From CAZBGL01 sp964491375 (GTDB lineage: Bacteria > Desulfobacterota > Deferrisomatia > Deferrisomatales > Deferrisomataceae): 7,958 nt of DNA. A program made the translations under genes and the position numbers. The notes under the pieces were generated by a model that was not told the origin of the DNA, made no database searches, and was given only the letters and a program-made list of their open reading frames with translations. The stretch covers positions 1-7,958 of the forward strand of contig CAZBGL010000257.1 in NCBI GenBank assembly GCA_964491375.1, read 5' to 3'. This document shows, piece after piece, positions 1 to 5,601 of the stretch. The first letter of the stretch is position 1, and each line of letters begins with the position of its first letter.

Positions 1-642
1 ATGCCCGGGCAGATGGATACGTACCTGAACGTGCGCGGAGAGCCGGAGATCGTGCTCAAGGTCCGGGAGGTGTGGGAGAGCACGTTCAACGCGCGGGCCA
101 TCGCCTTTCGCCTGGAACAGGGCCTGAGGGTGGACGAAGCGCCCATCGGCGTGGCCGTGCTCAAGATGGTGAACGCCAAGAGCGCCGGCGTGGCCCTCAC
201 CGTGGTGCCCACGGTGGGAGACCTCGACAAGGTGATCATCGAGGGGAACTGGGGGCTGGGCGAGAGCGTGGTCAGCGGCGAGATCAACCCGGACCGCTTC
301 GTGGTGGACAAGAGGACCTGGCGCATCGAGAAACATCTGAACCGGAAGACCAGGCAAGTGGTGTTCGCCCCGGACGGAACCGCCCTGGCGGAGGTGCCCC
401 CAGGGCTCCAGGACCGTCCCTGTCTGGAGGACCGCGAGCTCCTGGAGATCGCCCGGATCGCCCTGAACGTGGAGCGCCACTTCGGTGCGCCTCAGGACAT
501 GGAGTGGGTGGTGGACCGGGACCTGCCGTTCCCGGAGAACATCGTGTGGGTGCAGACCCGGCCCGCCCGCTACACCCGCCGGGACGCCCGCGCCGACACC
601 GAGTACCTGCTGGACCAGATGACGCACCTCTTCCGGCTGTGA
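1..642 (+). CDS. PEP-synthase-like ATP-grasp (PPDK N-terminal domain) protein, 5'-truncated by window edge
   Basis: This is the C-terminal part of a PEP/pyruvate-binding ATP-grasp domain of the PEP synthase/pyruvate phosphate dikinase type, which transfers phosphate from ATP to a histidine on a partner domain. Visible motifs are GQMDTYLNVRG (residues 3-13; E. coli PpsA has GQQETFLNVRG), GLGESVVSGEINPD (85-98), GAPQDMEW (162-169) and the domain-closing VQTRP (184-188). The match to PpsA runs straight through residue 1, so the ATG at position 1 is an internal Met and roughly 120 residues lie outside the window. The protein stops about 25 residues after VQTRP, so the swivelling phosphohistidine and PEP-binding domains are absent. 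That split layout is known from phenylphosphate synthase of anaerobic phenol degraders, where the ATP-grasp part is a separate subunit, and from other stand-alone PEP-utilising proteins. The ligase gene downstream fits an aromatic-activation role, but the substrate is inference. An orphan ATP-grasp protein remains possible. Confidence 0.85.
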   Translation: MPGQMDTYLNVRGEPEIVLKVREVWESTFNARAIAFRLEQGLRVDEAPIGVAVLKMVNAKSAGVALTVVPTVGDLDKVIIEGNWGLGESVVSGEINPDRFVVDKRTWRIEKHLNRKTRQVVFAPDGTALAEVPPGLQDRPCLEDRELLEIARIALNVERHFGAPQDMEWVVDRDLPFPENIVWVQTRPARYTRRDARADTEYLLDQMTHLFRL

Positions 643-688
643 GGCGTGTCCCGGGGTGCGACACCGGTGTCGCATCCCGGGACACGTC
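643..688. promoter_or_regulatory. 46-nt near-perfect palindrome; candidate activator site (UAS)
   Basis: The segment directly after the stop codon at 640-642 is a dyad centred between 665 and 666. All 23 base pairs are complementary except 656/675 and 644/687, which are G-T pairs. Its core at 657-674, TGCGACACCGGTGTCGCA, is a perfect 18-bp palindrome; the outer arms at 645-655 and 676-686 are also perfect. The core recurs with 14/18 identity at 4177-4194. Both cores lie 82-85 bp upstream of a sigma-54-like element. This suits an enhancer site for a dimeric Fis-type HTH such as the sigma-54 activator encoded at 5602-7059 (inference). In RNA the repeat would form a long hairpin that could also end transcription of the upstream gene, although no T-tract follows. 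Confidence 0.65.
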
Positions 689-746
689 CGGGTCCCTTTC
701 CCCCGGGCGCGGGCCCGTCGCCCGTGCCCCGGCTGGGAAAACCCCC

Positions 747-762
747 CGGCACACCCCTTGCT
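747..762 (+). promoter_or_regulatory. Sigma-54 (RpoN) -24/-12 promoter of the CoA-ligase operon
   Basis: The sequence CGGCACACCCCTTGCT matches the sigma-54 consensus TGGCACG-N4-TTGCW at 10 of 12 informative positions. GG (748-749) and GC (760-761) are separated by the canonical 10 nt. The predicted start is near 773, giving a leader of about 76 nt before the ATG at 849. The palindrome core lies about 107 bp upstream of that start, a normal distance for a looping enhancer-binding protein. Confidence 0.7.
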
Positions 763-790
763 CTATCCGCCCGGGAGGACGTAAAACGGG

Positions 791-814
791 CCGCAGCCCC
801 GTTGGGGCGTGCGG
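791..814 (+). other. Leader stem-loop in the 5' UTR of the CoA-ligase mRNA
   Basis: CCGCAGCCCC (791-800) pairs with GGGGC and TGCGG (804-808 and 810-814) around a GTT loop, with one bulged G at 809. It sits in the predicted leader, about 25 nt before the Shine-Dalgarno AGGAGGG (839-845). It has no T-tract and does not mask the ribosome binding site, so mRNA stabilisation or attenuation are possible. I recognise no known riboswitch. Confidence 0.4.
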
Positions 815-848
815 AGAGGCCAGCCGGCCGTGGACGCGAGGAGGGCCC

Positions 849-2192
849 ATGGAGCGGAACCCGACCGAGTACTGGAACCCCGTGCTGGAAACCCTGGCCC
901 CGGAGCTCCTCAGGGAGCTCCAGCTCGCCAAGTTCCGTCGCGTGCTGGCCTGGGTGTACGAGCGGAGCCCCATGTACCGCCGCAAGTACGAGGCGGCGGG
1001 GCTCAGGCCGGACGACGTGCGCACCTGGGAAGACGTGGCCCGGGTCCCCCTGGTGACCAAGGACGACTACCGATGCCAGGGGAAAGACCCGTTCCCGTAC
1101 GGCGACACCCTGTGCGTGCCCCTGGAGGAGGTGACCGAGTTCCACCAGACGAGCGGCACCACCGGCACCCCGGTGTACCAGCCCGACACGTGGGCGGACT
1201 GGGAGTGGTGGAGCGAGTGCTGGGCCACGATCCTGTGGGCCCAGGGGTTCCGCCCCTCGGACCGGGTGTTCGTGCCCTTCGGGTACAACATCTTTGTCGC
1301 CTACTGGGCCGGCCACTACGCGTGCGAGAAGATCGGGTGCGAGGTGGTCCCGGGAGGCGTGCTCGGCACCCGGGAGCGGCTGCTCAAGATGCGGGAACTG
1401 CGGTGCAACGCGTTCATGGCCACCCCCACGTACGTGCTGGGCATGGCCGAGGTGGCCCGGAAGGAGCTGGGGGCCGACCCCCGCGAGTGGGGGATCGAGC
1501 GGATCCTGTGCGCGGGCGAACCGGGCGCCCTGGTGCCCAGCACCAAGAAGCGCATGGAGGACGCCTGGGGGTGCGGGGTGTACGACCACGTGGGCGCCAC
1601 CGAGGTGGGGGCCTGGTCGTTCGAGTGCCGCCACCGGCCCGGGGGCCTGCACGTGATCGAGCCCATGTTCCTGGTGGAGCTGCTGGGCCTGGAGGACGAC
1701 GACCCGGTGACCGGGCCCGGGGTGCTGGGCCGGATCGTGATCACGGCGTTCGACCGGAGGGCCCAGCCGTGCGTGCGGTTCGACACCAAGGACGTGGGCA
1801 TGTGGGCCGACGGGCCGTGCGGCTGCGGCCGGACCTGGCGGGTGCTCGCCGGGGGCGTCCAGGGCCGCCTGGACCACATCACCAAGGTGAAGGGCGTGCT
1901 GTTCAGCCCGGTGACCGTCGAGGAGGTGGTCCGGTCGTTCCCCGAACTGGACGGGGAGTTCGAGATCACGGTGTCCAAGCGGGGCGACCGGGACCACATC
2001 GCCCTCCGGGTGGAGGTGCCGGACGGGATGGCGGAGGAGGGGCGCAAGGAGCTCGTGGAGCGGCTGGCCAGCGCCCTCAGGTGGAAGACCCAGCTCAACT
2101 TCGACATCCAGCCCGTGCCCTACGGGTCGCTTCCGCGTTACCAGGTGAAGGCCAGGCGCTTCCGGGATCTGCGCAAGGGAGAGGGCCGATGA
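849..2192 (+). CDS. Phenylacetate-CoA ligase family (PaaK-like) AMP-forming acyl/aryl-CoA ligase
   Basis: This 447-aa enzyme has the length and motifs of the PaaK branch of adenylate-forming ligases, which activate a carboxylic acid with ATP to an acyl-AMP and pass it to CoA in the cytoplasm. Visible motifs are the P-loop-like TSGTTGTP (101-108), the GATE box (249-252), RFDTKD (310-315) and the C-terminal LPRYQVKARR with the likely catalytic lysine K434. C260, C308, C324 and C326 resemble the zinc-binding cysteines seen in some family members. The ATG at 849 is preceded by AGGAGGG (839-845); the frame is open further upstream, but that part reads through the regulatory palindrome and is not coding. 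The gene lies behind a sigma-54-like promoter and overlaps the next gene by ATGA. Coenzyme F390 synthetase belongs to the same family, and the acid used cannot be assigned from sequence. An aromatic acid is plausible from the neighbours. Confidence 0.9.
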   Translation: MERNPTEYWNPVLETLAPELLRELQLAKFRRVLAWVYERSPMYRRKYEAAGLRPDDVRTWEDVARVPLVTKDDYRCQGKDPFPYGDTLCVPLEEVTEFHQTSGTTGTPVYQPDTWADWEWWSECWATILWAQGFRPSDRVFVPFGYNIFVAYWAGHYACEKIGCEVVPGGVLGTRERLLKMRELRCNAFMATPTYVLGMAEVARKELGADPREWGIERILCAGEPGALVPSTKKRMEDAWGCGVYDHVGATEVGAWSFECRHRPGGLHVIEPMFLVELLGLEDDDPVTGPGVLGRIVITAFDRRAQPCVRFDTKDVGMWADGPCGCGRTWRVLAGGVQGRLDHITKVKGVLFSPVTVEEVVRSFPELDGEFEITVSKRGDRDHIALRVEVPDGMAEEGRKELVERLASALRWKTQLNFDIQPVPYGSLPRYQVKARRFRDLRKGEGR

Positions 2193-2377
2193 ACGACCGG
2201 GTGGAACGGATCCGCAGGGCGCTCGAAGGGGTGGAACAGGCGCTCCGGGCCCTGTCCGAGGCCGGGGAGGGCGTGCCGGCCGTGGAGCGCAACGTGATCC
2301 GGATGCGCGGCACCCTGGGGGTGCTCCGCGCCCAGTTCGACGAACTGGCAAGGGTACTGGGCGGCCGTGAAGGGTGA
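2189..2377 (+). CDS. Small helical protein of unknown function (62 aa)
   Basis: I do not recognise the family. The ATG at 2189 overlaps the TGA of the ligase gene (ATGA), with GGGAGAGGG just upstream as ribosome binding site, so translation is probably coupled. The 62-residue product is charged and almost entirely helix-forming. An amphipathic stretch at residues 3-25 and another at 31-58, rich in Leu, Val, Arg and Glu, flank a short Gly/Pro turn (about 26-30), suggesting an antiparallel helical hairpin or short coiled coil. It has no cysteine, signal peptide or membrane segment. Its position between the ligase and the 187-aa gene, overlapping both, suggests an accessory subunit or binding partner of one of them (inference). 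Confidence 0.75.
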   Translation: MNDRVERIRRALEGVEQALRALSEAGEGVPAVERNVIRMRGTLGVLRAQFDELARVLGGREG

Positions 2378-2930
2378 AGCCGGCGCCGTGTACTTCGGGC
2401 ACCGCCGGTCCCGGGAGGGATGGGTGAGCTTCGAGACCCATCCACGGCTCGCGCGCACCAAGGCGCGCCTCTACGAGCGGTGCCTCCCCTGCCTGACCGG
2501 CCTCTTGGATCAACTGCGCGGCAACCCCGCCCAGGTGAACCTGACCCACGCGTGGGACTGCTGGAAGGTGGTGGCGGTGGTCCGGGACGAGGCCGAGGCC
2601 ATGGAGCTCCTGGCCCGGTTCGCCGAGACGTTCCCGGGGGAGTACTGCTACGGGAAGCTCGGCGGCAAGCGTCCGGGTCGGGACACGGCTGCCCTGGTCT
2701 TCCACACCGAGGACGCCGGCCGCCGCGACCAACTGGAGGGGATGCTCCGCCACGTGGTGGACGCCCACTGCCCGGGCCGCACCGTGTTCGTCTCGCGCGG
2801 CTGCTCCGACCCGTACGAGGCCGTGCTCGGACCCTGGCCGGGCTGGACCCGGACGTGCCCGGTGCGCCACCCGGAACGGGTACCGGAGGTGGTGGCCCGG
2901 CTGCGGGAGATGCTGTACGGGAAGTCCTGA
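2367..2930 (+). CDS. Conserved-looking cytoplasmic protein of unknown function with CxxC motif
   Basis: This 187-aa protein starts at GTG 2367 and overlaps the end of the 62-aa gene by 11 nt. Only a weak AAGGG lies upstream, so translation is probably coupled. I recognise no family. The protein is soluble with no signal peptide. It has seven cysteines, including a CLPC pair (C39, C42), C65 in HAWDCWK, C94 in EYCYGK, C135, C146 in SRGCSDPY, and C164, plus aromatic-rich motifs that look structured. The pattern could reflect a metal site, thiol chemistry or a ligand pocket; the sequence does not decide. The middle reads like an alpha/beta sandwich: VVAVVRDEAEAMELLARFAE is strand then helix, and a similar strand-helix pattern follows at about 107-132. 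It is the last gene of the ligase operon and ends 22 nt before the convergent kinase gene. Confidence 0.8.
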   Translation: MKGEAGAVYFGHRRSREGWVSFETHPRLARTKARLYERCLPCLTGLLDQLRGNPAQVNLTHAWDCWKVVAVVRDEAEAMELLARFAETFPGEYCYGKLGGKRPGRDTAALVFHTEDAGRRDQLEGMLRHVVDAHCPGRTVFVSRGCSDPYEAVLGPWPGWTRTCPVRHPERVPEVVARLREMLYGKS

Positions 2931-2952
2931 GGCCACCCGGGCCCCGGCTCCG

Positions 2953-4071
2953 TCACCCCTCCTTCAGTCCCGGCAGCTCCACCACGGCCCATACCCCCCC
3001 GCCCTCCCGGGGTTCCAGGGACACCCGGCCCCCGCACGCCTCCACGATCCGGCGGCACACCGTGAGGCCCAGGCCCCCGCCCGTCTCCTTGGTGGTGAAG
3101 AACGGCTCGAAGCACCGCTCGGGCGGGATGTCGCCCAGCCCCGGGCCCCGGTCGCCCACCCGCAACCGGACCCACCGCTCCGACTCGGTGCGCAGCACCG
3201 GGTCCAGGAGGGAGTCCCCTCCCCTGGGCACGGCCCGCTCGAACGCCTCCCCCTCCACCCGGATGCGCTCCCCCGGGGGCGATGCGTCGATGGCGTTCAG
3301 CAGCAGGTTCAGCACCACCTGCTTGAGCTCGCCCGCATCGGCCCACACCCGGGGCACGCCCTCGTCCCACACCTGTTCGACCCCCACCCCCTTGCGGCGC
3401 ATGCGGTAGCTGAGCAGGGCCACCACTTCGTCCACCACGGGTCTCAGGGGCACCGGGCCCGGGCTCCGGCCGGCGCCGGCCGACCGGGCGTACCGGAGGA
3501 GCTGGTCGATCAGCTCCCGGCACCGGGCCGCCTCCTCGTAGATCCGGCGGCGCACCGCTCCGTCCGGGTCGGGGTCGCCCTTCATCAGGAGCCGGGCGAA
3601 CCCCAGGATCACGGACACCGGGTTCCCCACCTCGTGCACGATGGACGCCGTGAGCTCCCCCAGGCTGGCCAGGCGCTCGTAGGCCACCATCTTCCGGCCC
3701 ATCCGGTCGCGCACCGTGGCGTCGGAGAACAGCCACAGGCGGGCCGCCGGGCGGCCGGCCGCGTCGAGCAGGAGGCGAACCCGGCCCTTCACGGCCAGGG
3801 GCTGGCCGTTGGCCCGGGTACCCCGGCAGACCCACTCGCACCAGCCCGGGCCCGGCGGGGCCACGTCCTCGCCCGGGGGCGCACCCAGGGCCTCGTGCCA
3901 GGGCCGGCCCAGCACCTGGGCCCGCGCCCTTCCGGTGAGCGCCTCGGCAGCCGGGTTCCAGTGGCAGACCCGGCCATCCAGGTCCGTCACGAAGCAGCCC
4001 TCCGCCAGCCCCTCGGACAGGGCGGCGAACGGATCCTGAAGGCGCCCCCCGAACCGGCCCTCCATGTCCAT
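2953..4071 (-). CDS. Soluble PAS-domain sensor histidine kinase (NtrB-like)
   Basis: This 372-aa kinase has an N-terminal PAS domain (about 13-115, with WNPAAEALTG), then a HisKA dimerisation helix with phospho-acceptor H146 in SIVHEVGNP. The HATPase domain follows: N-box VVLNLLLNAID (N259), G1 DRGPGLGD (from D307), F-box EPFFTTKE and G2 GGGLGL (331-336). No membrane segment or signal peptide is visible, so it senses a cytoplasmic cue. The PAS region has four cysteines (C26, C36, C78, C82), which could serve redox or metal sensing. The start is ATG 4071: AGGAGG (4084-4079 on the minus strand) sits 7 nt upstream. The frame is open to 4155 but without support. It converges on the ligase operon and diverges from the operon encoding the sigma-54 activator, its likely partner by proximity and type (inference). 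Confidence 0.9.
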   Translation of the reverse strand: MDMEGRFGGRLQDPFAALSEGLAEGCFVTDLDGRVCHWNPAAEALTGRARAQVLGRPWHEALGAPPGEDVAPPGPGWCEWVCRGTRANGQPLAVKGRVRLLLDAAGRPAARLWLFSDATVRDRMGRKMVAYERLASLGELTASIVHEVGNPVSVILGFARLLMKGDPDPDGAVRRRIYEEAARCRELIDQLLRYARSAGAGRSPGPVPLRPVVDEVVALLSYRMRRKGVGVEQVWDEGVPRVWADAGELKQVVLNLLLNAIDASPPGERIRVEGEAFERAVPRGGDSLLDPVLRTESERWVRLRVGDRGPGLGDIPPERCFEPFFTTKETGGGLGLTVCRRIVEACGGRVSLEPREGGGVWAVVELPGLKEG

Positions 4072-4116
4072 GCCCCGGCCTCCTGGGCCGCCGGCTCGGA
4101 CGCCGGCGGCCCGTTG

Positions 4117-4125
4117 TGCTACAAT
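4117..4125 (+). promoter_or_regulatory. Possible sigma-70 extended -10 element
   Basis: TGCTACAAT contains a TGn extension and a TACAAT hexamer (5/6 to TATAAT). The position expected for a -35 (about 4097-4102, CGGACG) is poor. If used, RNA would start near 4132 and run through the second dyad towards the GHMP gene with a leader of about 220 nt. It could give basal expression of the activator operon. Confidence 0.3.
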
Positions 4126-4176
4126 GCCGTTTGACGCCATCGGGTCGTGGGGCACGCTAGGAGGCGCGCGCCCGGG

Positions 4177-4194
4177 TGCGTCATCCTTGTCGCA
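4177..4194. promoter_or_regulatory. Second copy of the 18-bp dyad (candidate activator site)
   Basis: TGCGTCATCCTTGTCGCA matches the perfect core at 657-674 in 14 of 18 positions with identical length. The right half TGTCGCA is exact and the left half differs by one base. CCCGGG lies immediately upstream here, and a similar CCCGGGG precedes the first copy. Its centre is 84.5 bp from the -24 GG of a sigma-54-like element at 4269-4284; the first copy is 82.5 bp from its GG. It also lies about 105 bp upstream of the divergent kinase start, so it could act in both directions. Confidence 0.55.
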
Positions 4195-4228
4195 TGTTCC
4201 GAACGTTCAGACCAAACGATGTCTCCGG

Positions 4229-4245
4229 ACGCACCGATCGTGCGT
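4229..4245. repeat. Inverted repeat ACGCAC-N5-GTGCGT in the divergent control region
   Basis: ACGCAC (4229-4234) and GTGCGT (4240-4245) are perfect 6-bp arms around CGATC. The dyad lies between the candidate activator site and the sigma-54-like element. The arms are in the opposite orientation to the TGCG...CGCA dyads, so this may be a site for a different regulator or chance in GC-rich DNA. Confidence 0.3.
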
Positions 4246-4268
4246 TCCAGCTCCTGCGAAAACGGCCA

Positions 4269-4284
4269 TGGCTCGGTTCTTGTA
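4269..4284 (+). promoter_or_regulatory. Weaker sigma-54-like promoter of the GHMP-activator operon
   Basis: TGGCTCGGTTCTTGTA matches 10 of 12 informative positions of TGGCACG-N4-TTGCW. GG (4270-4271) and the -12 dinucleotide (4282-4283) have the canonical 10-nt gap, but the -12 pair is GT rather than the highly conserved GC, which lowers confidence. The predicted start is near 4295, about 56 nt before the GTG at 4351. The second dyad is about 109 bp upstream of that start, close to the geometry at the ligase operon. Confidence 0.45.
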
Positions 4285-4350
4285 CCGTAGCACATCGAAC
4301 ACGGTGTTTCATCCGGCGGGTGCGGCCGGCGCCCCCGGAGGGTGGCGGCC

Positions 4351-5532
4351 GTGACCCGGCACCCGTCCACCCCGGCGGACGTCAGGGGGGCGCCGTCCCG
4401 GTTTTCGCCCGGTGATCCGGACTCCTTCGTGCTCCCGGGGCGCTGGGGCGGGACCGTGCGCGCGGTGGAGCCGCCCCGGCCCGGCACCGTGTGCGAGGCC
4501 GAGGTACCCTGCCGCCTCCACGCCTCGGTTCTGGACATGACCCGGTTCGACCTGGGGAAGCCCGGCGGCGGGGGGATCGGGTTCGGCGTGGGGTTATACT
4601 GTTCCTCCCGGGTCGTGATCACCGGGCCGGGGCCCGTGGTGGCCTCGGGCGACCGGCCGGCCCTGGCCCACCACCTGGGGGCCCTGTTCCGGTCGCTCAC
4701 CGGGTGGTCGGCCGGCGTCGAGATCGAGGTCCGGGACCACGGCCGCCGGCACATGGGGCTGGGCTCGTCCATCGGCACCATGATGGCCGCTGCCGTGGCC
4801 CTGAACGAGGCCTTCGGCCGGCCCCTGGGCCTGAGGGACCTGCGGAAGCTCGTGGCCCACAACTACTGCGAGGAAGTGGGCCGCACGCCCGCGGTGCTGA
4901 GCCGCGCGTTCGAGACCAACGTGGGCGCCATGGTGGCCCTCCACGGCGGCATGGTGGTGGCCTCGGACGGCTGCGAACTGGTGTGCCGCATCCCCCTGCC
5001 CGAAACCATGCGCGCCCTGCTCCTGCTGCCCCCGGTGGGGCCCCGGACGGCCGGCACCGAGGAGGCCCGTGCCCTACTGGGGACCGCCCGGGAACTGGAC
5101 CGGCGCGACGCCCCGGCCAAGGCGCACAAGGTCTTCCTCGACCTCGTGCCCGCCGCCCTGCGGGGGGATCTGCGCACCGTGGGCCGGGTCGTCGCGGAGA
5201 TCTCGTCCATGGGGTCGAAGCGGGCCGAGGTGGAACTGCACGGGAACCGGGGCCGGGAGATCCGCGACCTCATGCGCCGCCTTCGTGACGAGGCCGGTGC
5301 CGAGATCGTGGGCATGAGCTCGGTGGGGCCGGCGGTGTTCGCCCTGAGCCGGGAGCCCGGGGTGTGGTCCCGGTGGCGGAACCTGCGGGACCCCGCCTTG
5401 TCCACCTGCACCCTGGAGGTACCCGTGGACAGCGCAGGGGCCCGGGTGCGGCTCGACGGGGTGCCCGTGGCCTACCGTCTGGAATCCTGGTGGGAGGACC
5501 CACCCTATTCCACCGGGGCCCCAGCGGCGTGA
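4351..5532 (+). CDS. GHMP-superfamily protein resembling beta-RFAP synthase
   Basis: This 393-aa protein has the GHMP fold signature. The N-terminal strand motif RLHASVLDM (55-63) is followed by a glycine-rich segment, then the phosphate-binding loop HMGLGSSIGTMM (134-145) and the C-terminal GMSSVGPAVFAL (321-332). This set resembles 4-(beta-D-ribofuranosyl)aminobenzene 5'-phosphate synthase, which joins PRPP to 4-aminobenzoate with loss of CO2 in tetrahydromethanopterin synthesis. No other pterin gene is in the window, so a different aromatic substrate or a kinase activity is possible. GTG 4351 is chosen because GGAGG (4337-4341) lies 9 nt upstream; GTG 4342 has no usable spacing. The roughly 45 residues before the fold look poorly structured, so a later start such as GTG 4429 cannot be excluded. 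It is the first gene of a likely operon with the activator and flavodoxin genes. Confidence 0.75.
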   Translation: MTRHPSTPADVRGAPSRFSPGDPDSFVLPGRWGGTVRAVEPPRPGTVCEAEVPCRLHASVLDMTRFDLGKPGGGGIGFGVGLYCSSRVVITGPGPVVASGDRPALAHHLGALFRSLTGWSAGVEIEVRDHGRRHMGLGSSIGTMMAAAVALNEAFGRPLGLRDLRKLVAHNYCEEVGRTPAVLSRAFETNVGAMVALHGGMVVASDGCELVCRIPLPETMRALLLLPPVGPRTAGTEEARALLGTARELDRRDAPAKAHKVFLDLVPAALRGDLRTVGRVVAEISSMGSKRAEVELHGNRGREIRDLMRRLRDEAGAEIVGMSSVGPAVFALSREPGVWSRWRNLRDPALSTCTLEVPVDSAGARVRLDGVPVAYRLESWWEDPPYSTGAPAA

Positions 5533-5552
5533 CGGCCCCCGAAACGCAACGG

Positions 5553-5584
5553 GCGCGGTCCCCGCACCGGTGCGGGGACCGCGC
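5553..5584. repeat. Perfect 32-bp palindrome between GHMP gene and activator gene
   Basis: The 16 bases at 5553-5568 are exactly repeated in reverse complement at 5569-5584, with no spacer. The centre is CACCGGTG, as in the palindrome at 643-688, but the flanks differ (GTCCCCG instead of TGCGA). It begins 20 nt after the GHMP stop and ends directly before the activator's Shine-Dalgarno. A terminator-like or mRNA-processing hairpin, or an operator for autoregulation, are both possible. There is no T-tract, so a strong intrinsic terminator is unlikely. Confidence 0.6.
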
Positions 5585-5601
5585 GAGGAGGATCCGTGGC
5601 C

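Noticed and set aside
1..3. ATG at the first base as the true start of the ATP-grasp gene
   Set aside because: Similarity to E. coli PpsA continues without a break at this residue (GQQETFLNVRG region), so the gene begins upstream of the window.
570..2936. 788-codon open frame on the minus strand
   Set aside because: It lies antisense to the ligase operon; its translation is rich in Pro, Arg, Gly and His without motifs, and it reads through the regulatory palindrome. It is a by-product of high GC.
2931..2952. Possible bidirectional terminator between the convergent genes
   Set aside because: Only 22 nt with CCCGGGCCCCGG; no clear stem-loop with T-tract can be supported.
4195..4208. GTTC/GAAC words resembling a LexA-type box
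   Set aside because: The overlapping GTTCCGAAC and GAACGTTC are short, do not fit a known LexA spacing, and no SOS-type gene is adjacent.
4176..4415. Possible 79-codon leader gene starting at GTG with AGGAGG (4159-4164) upstream
   Set aside because: It overlaps the GHMP start by 65 nt, begins inside the candidate activator site, and its product shows no family or structured pattern. The spacing of 11 nt is long.
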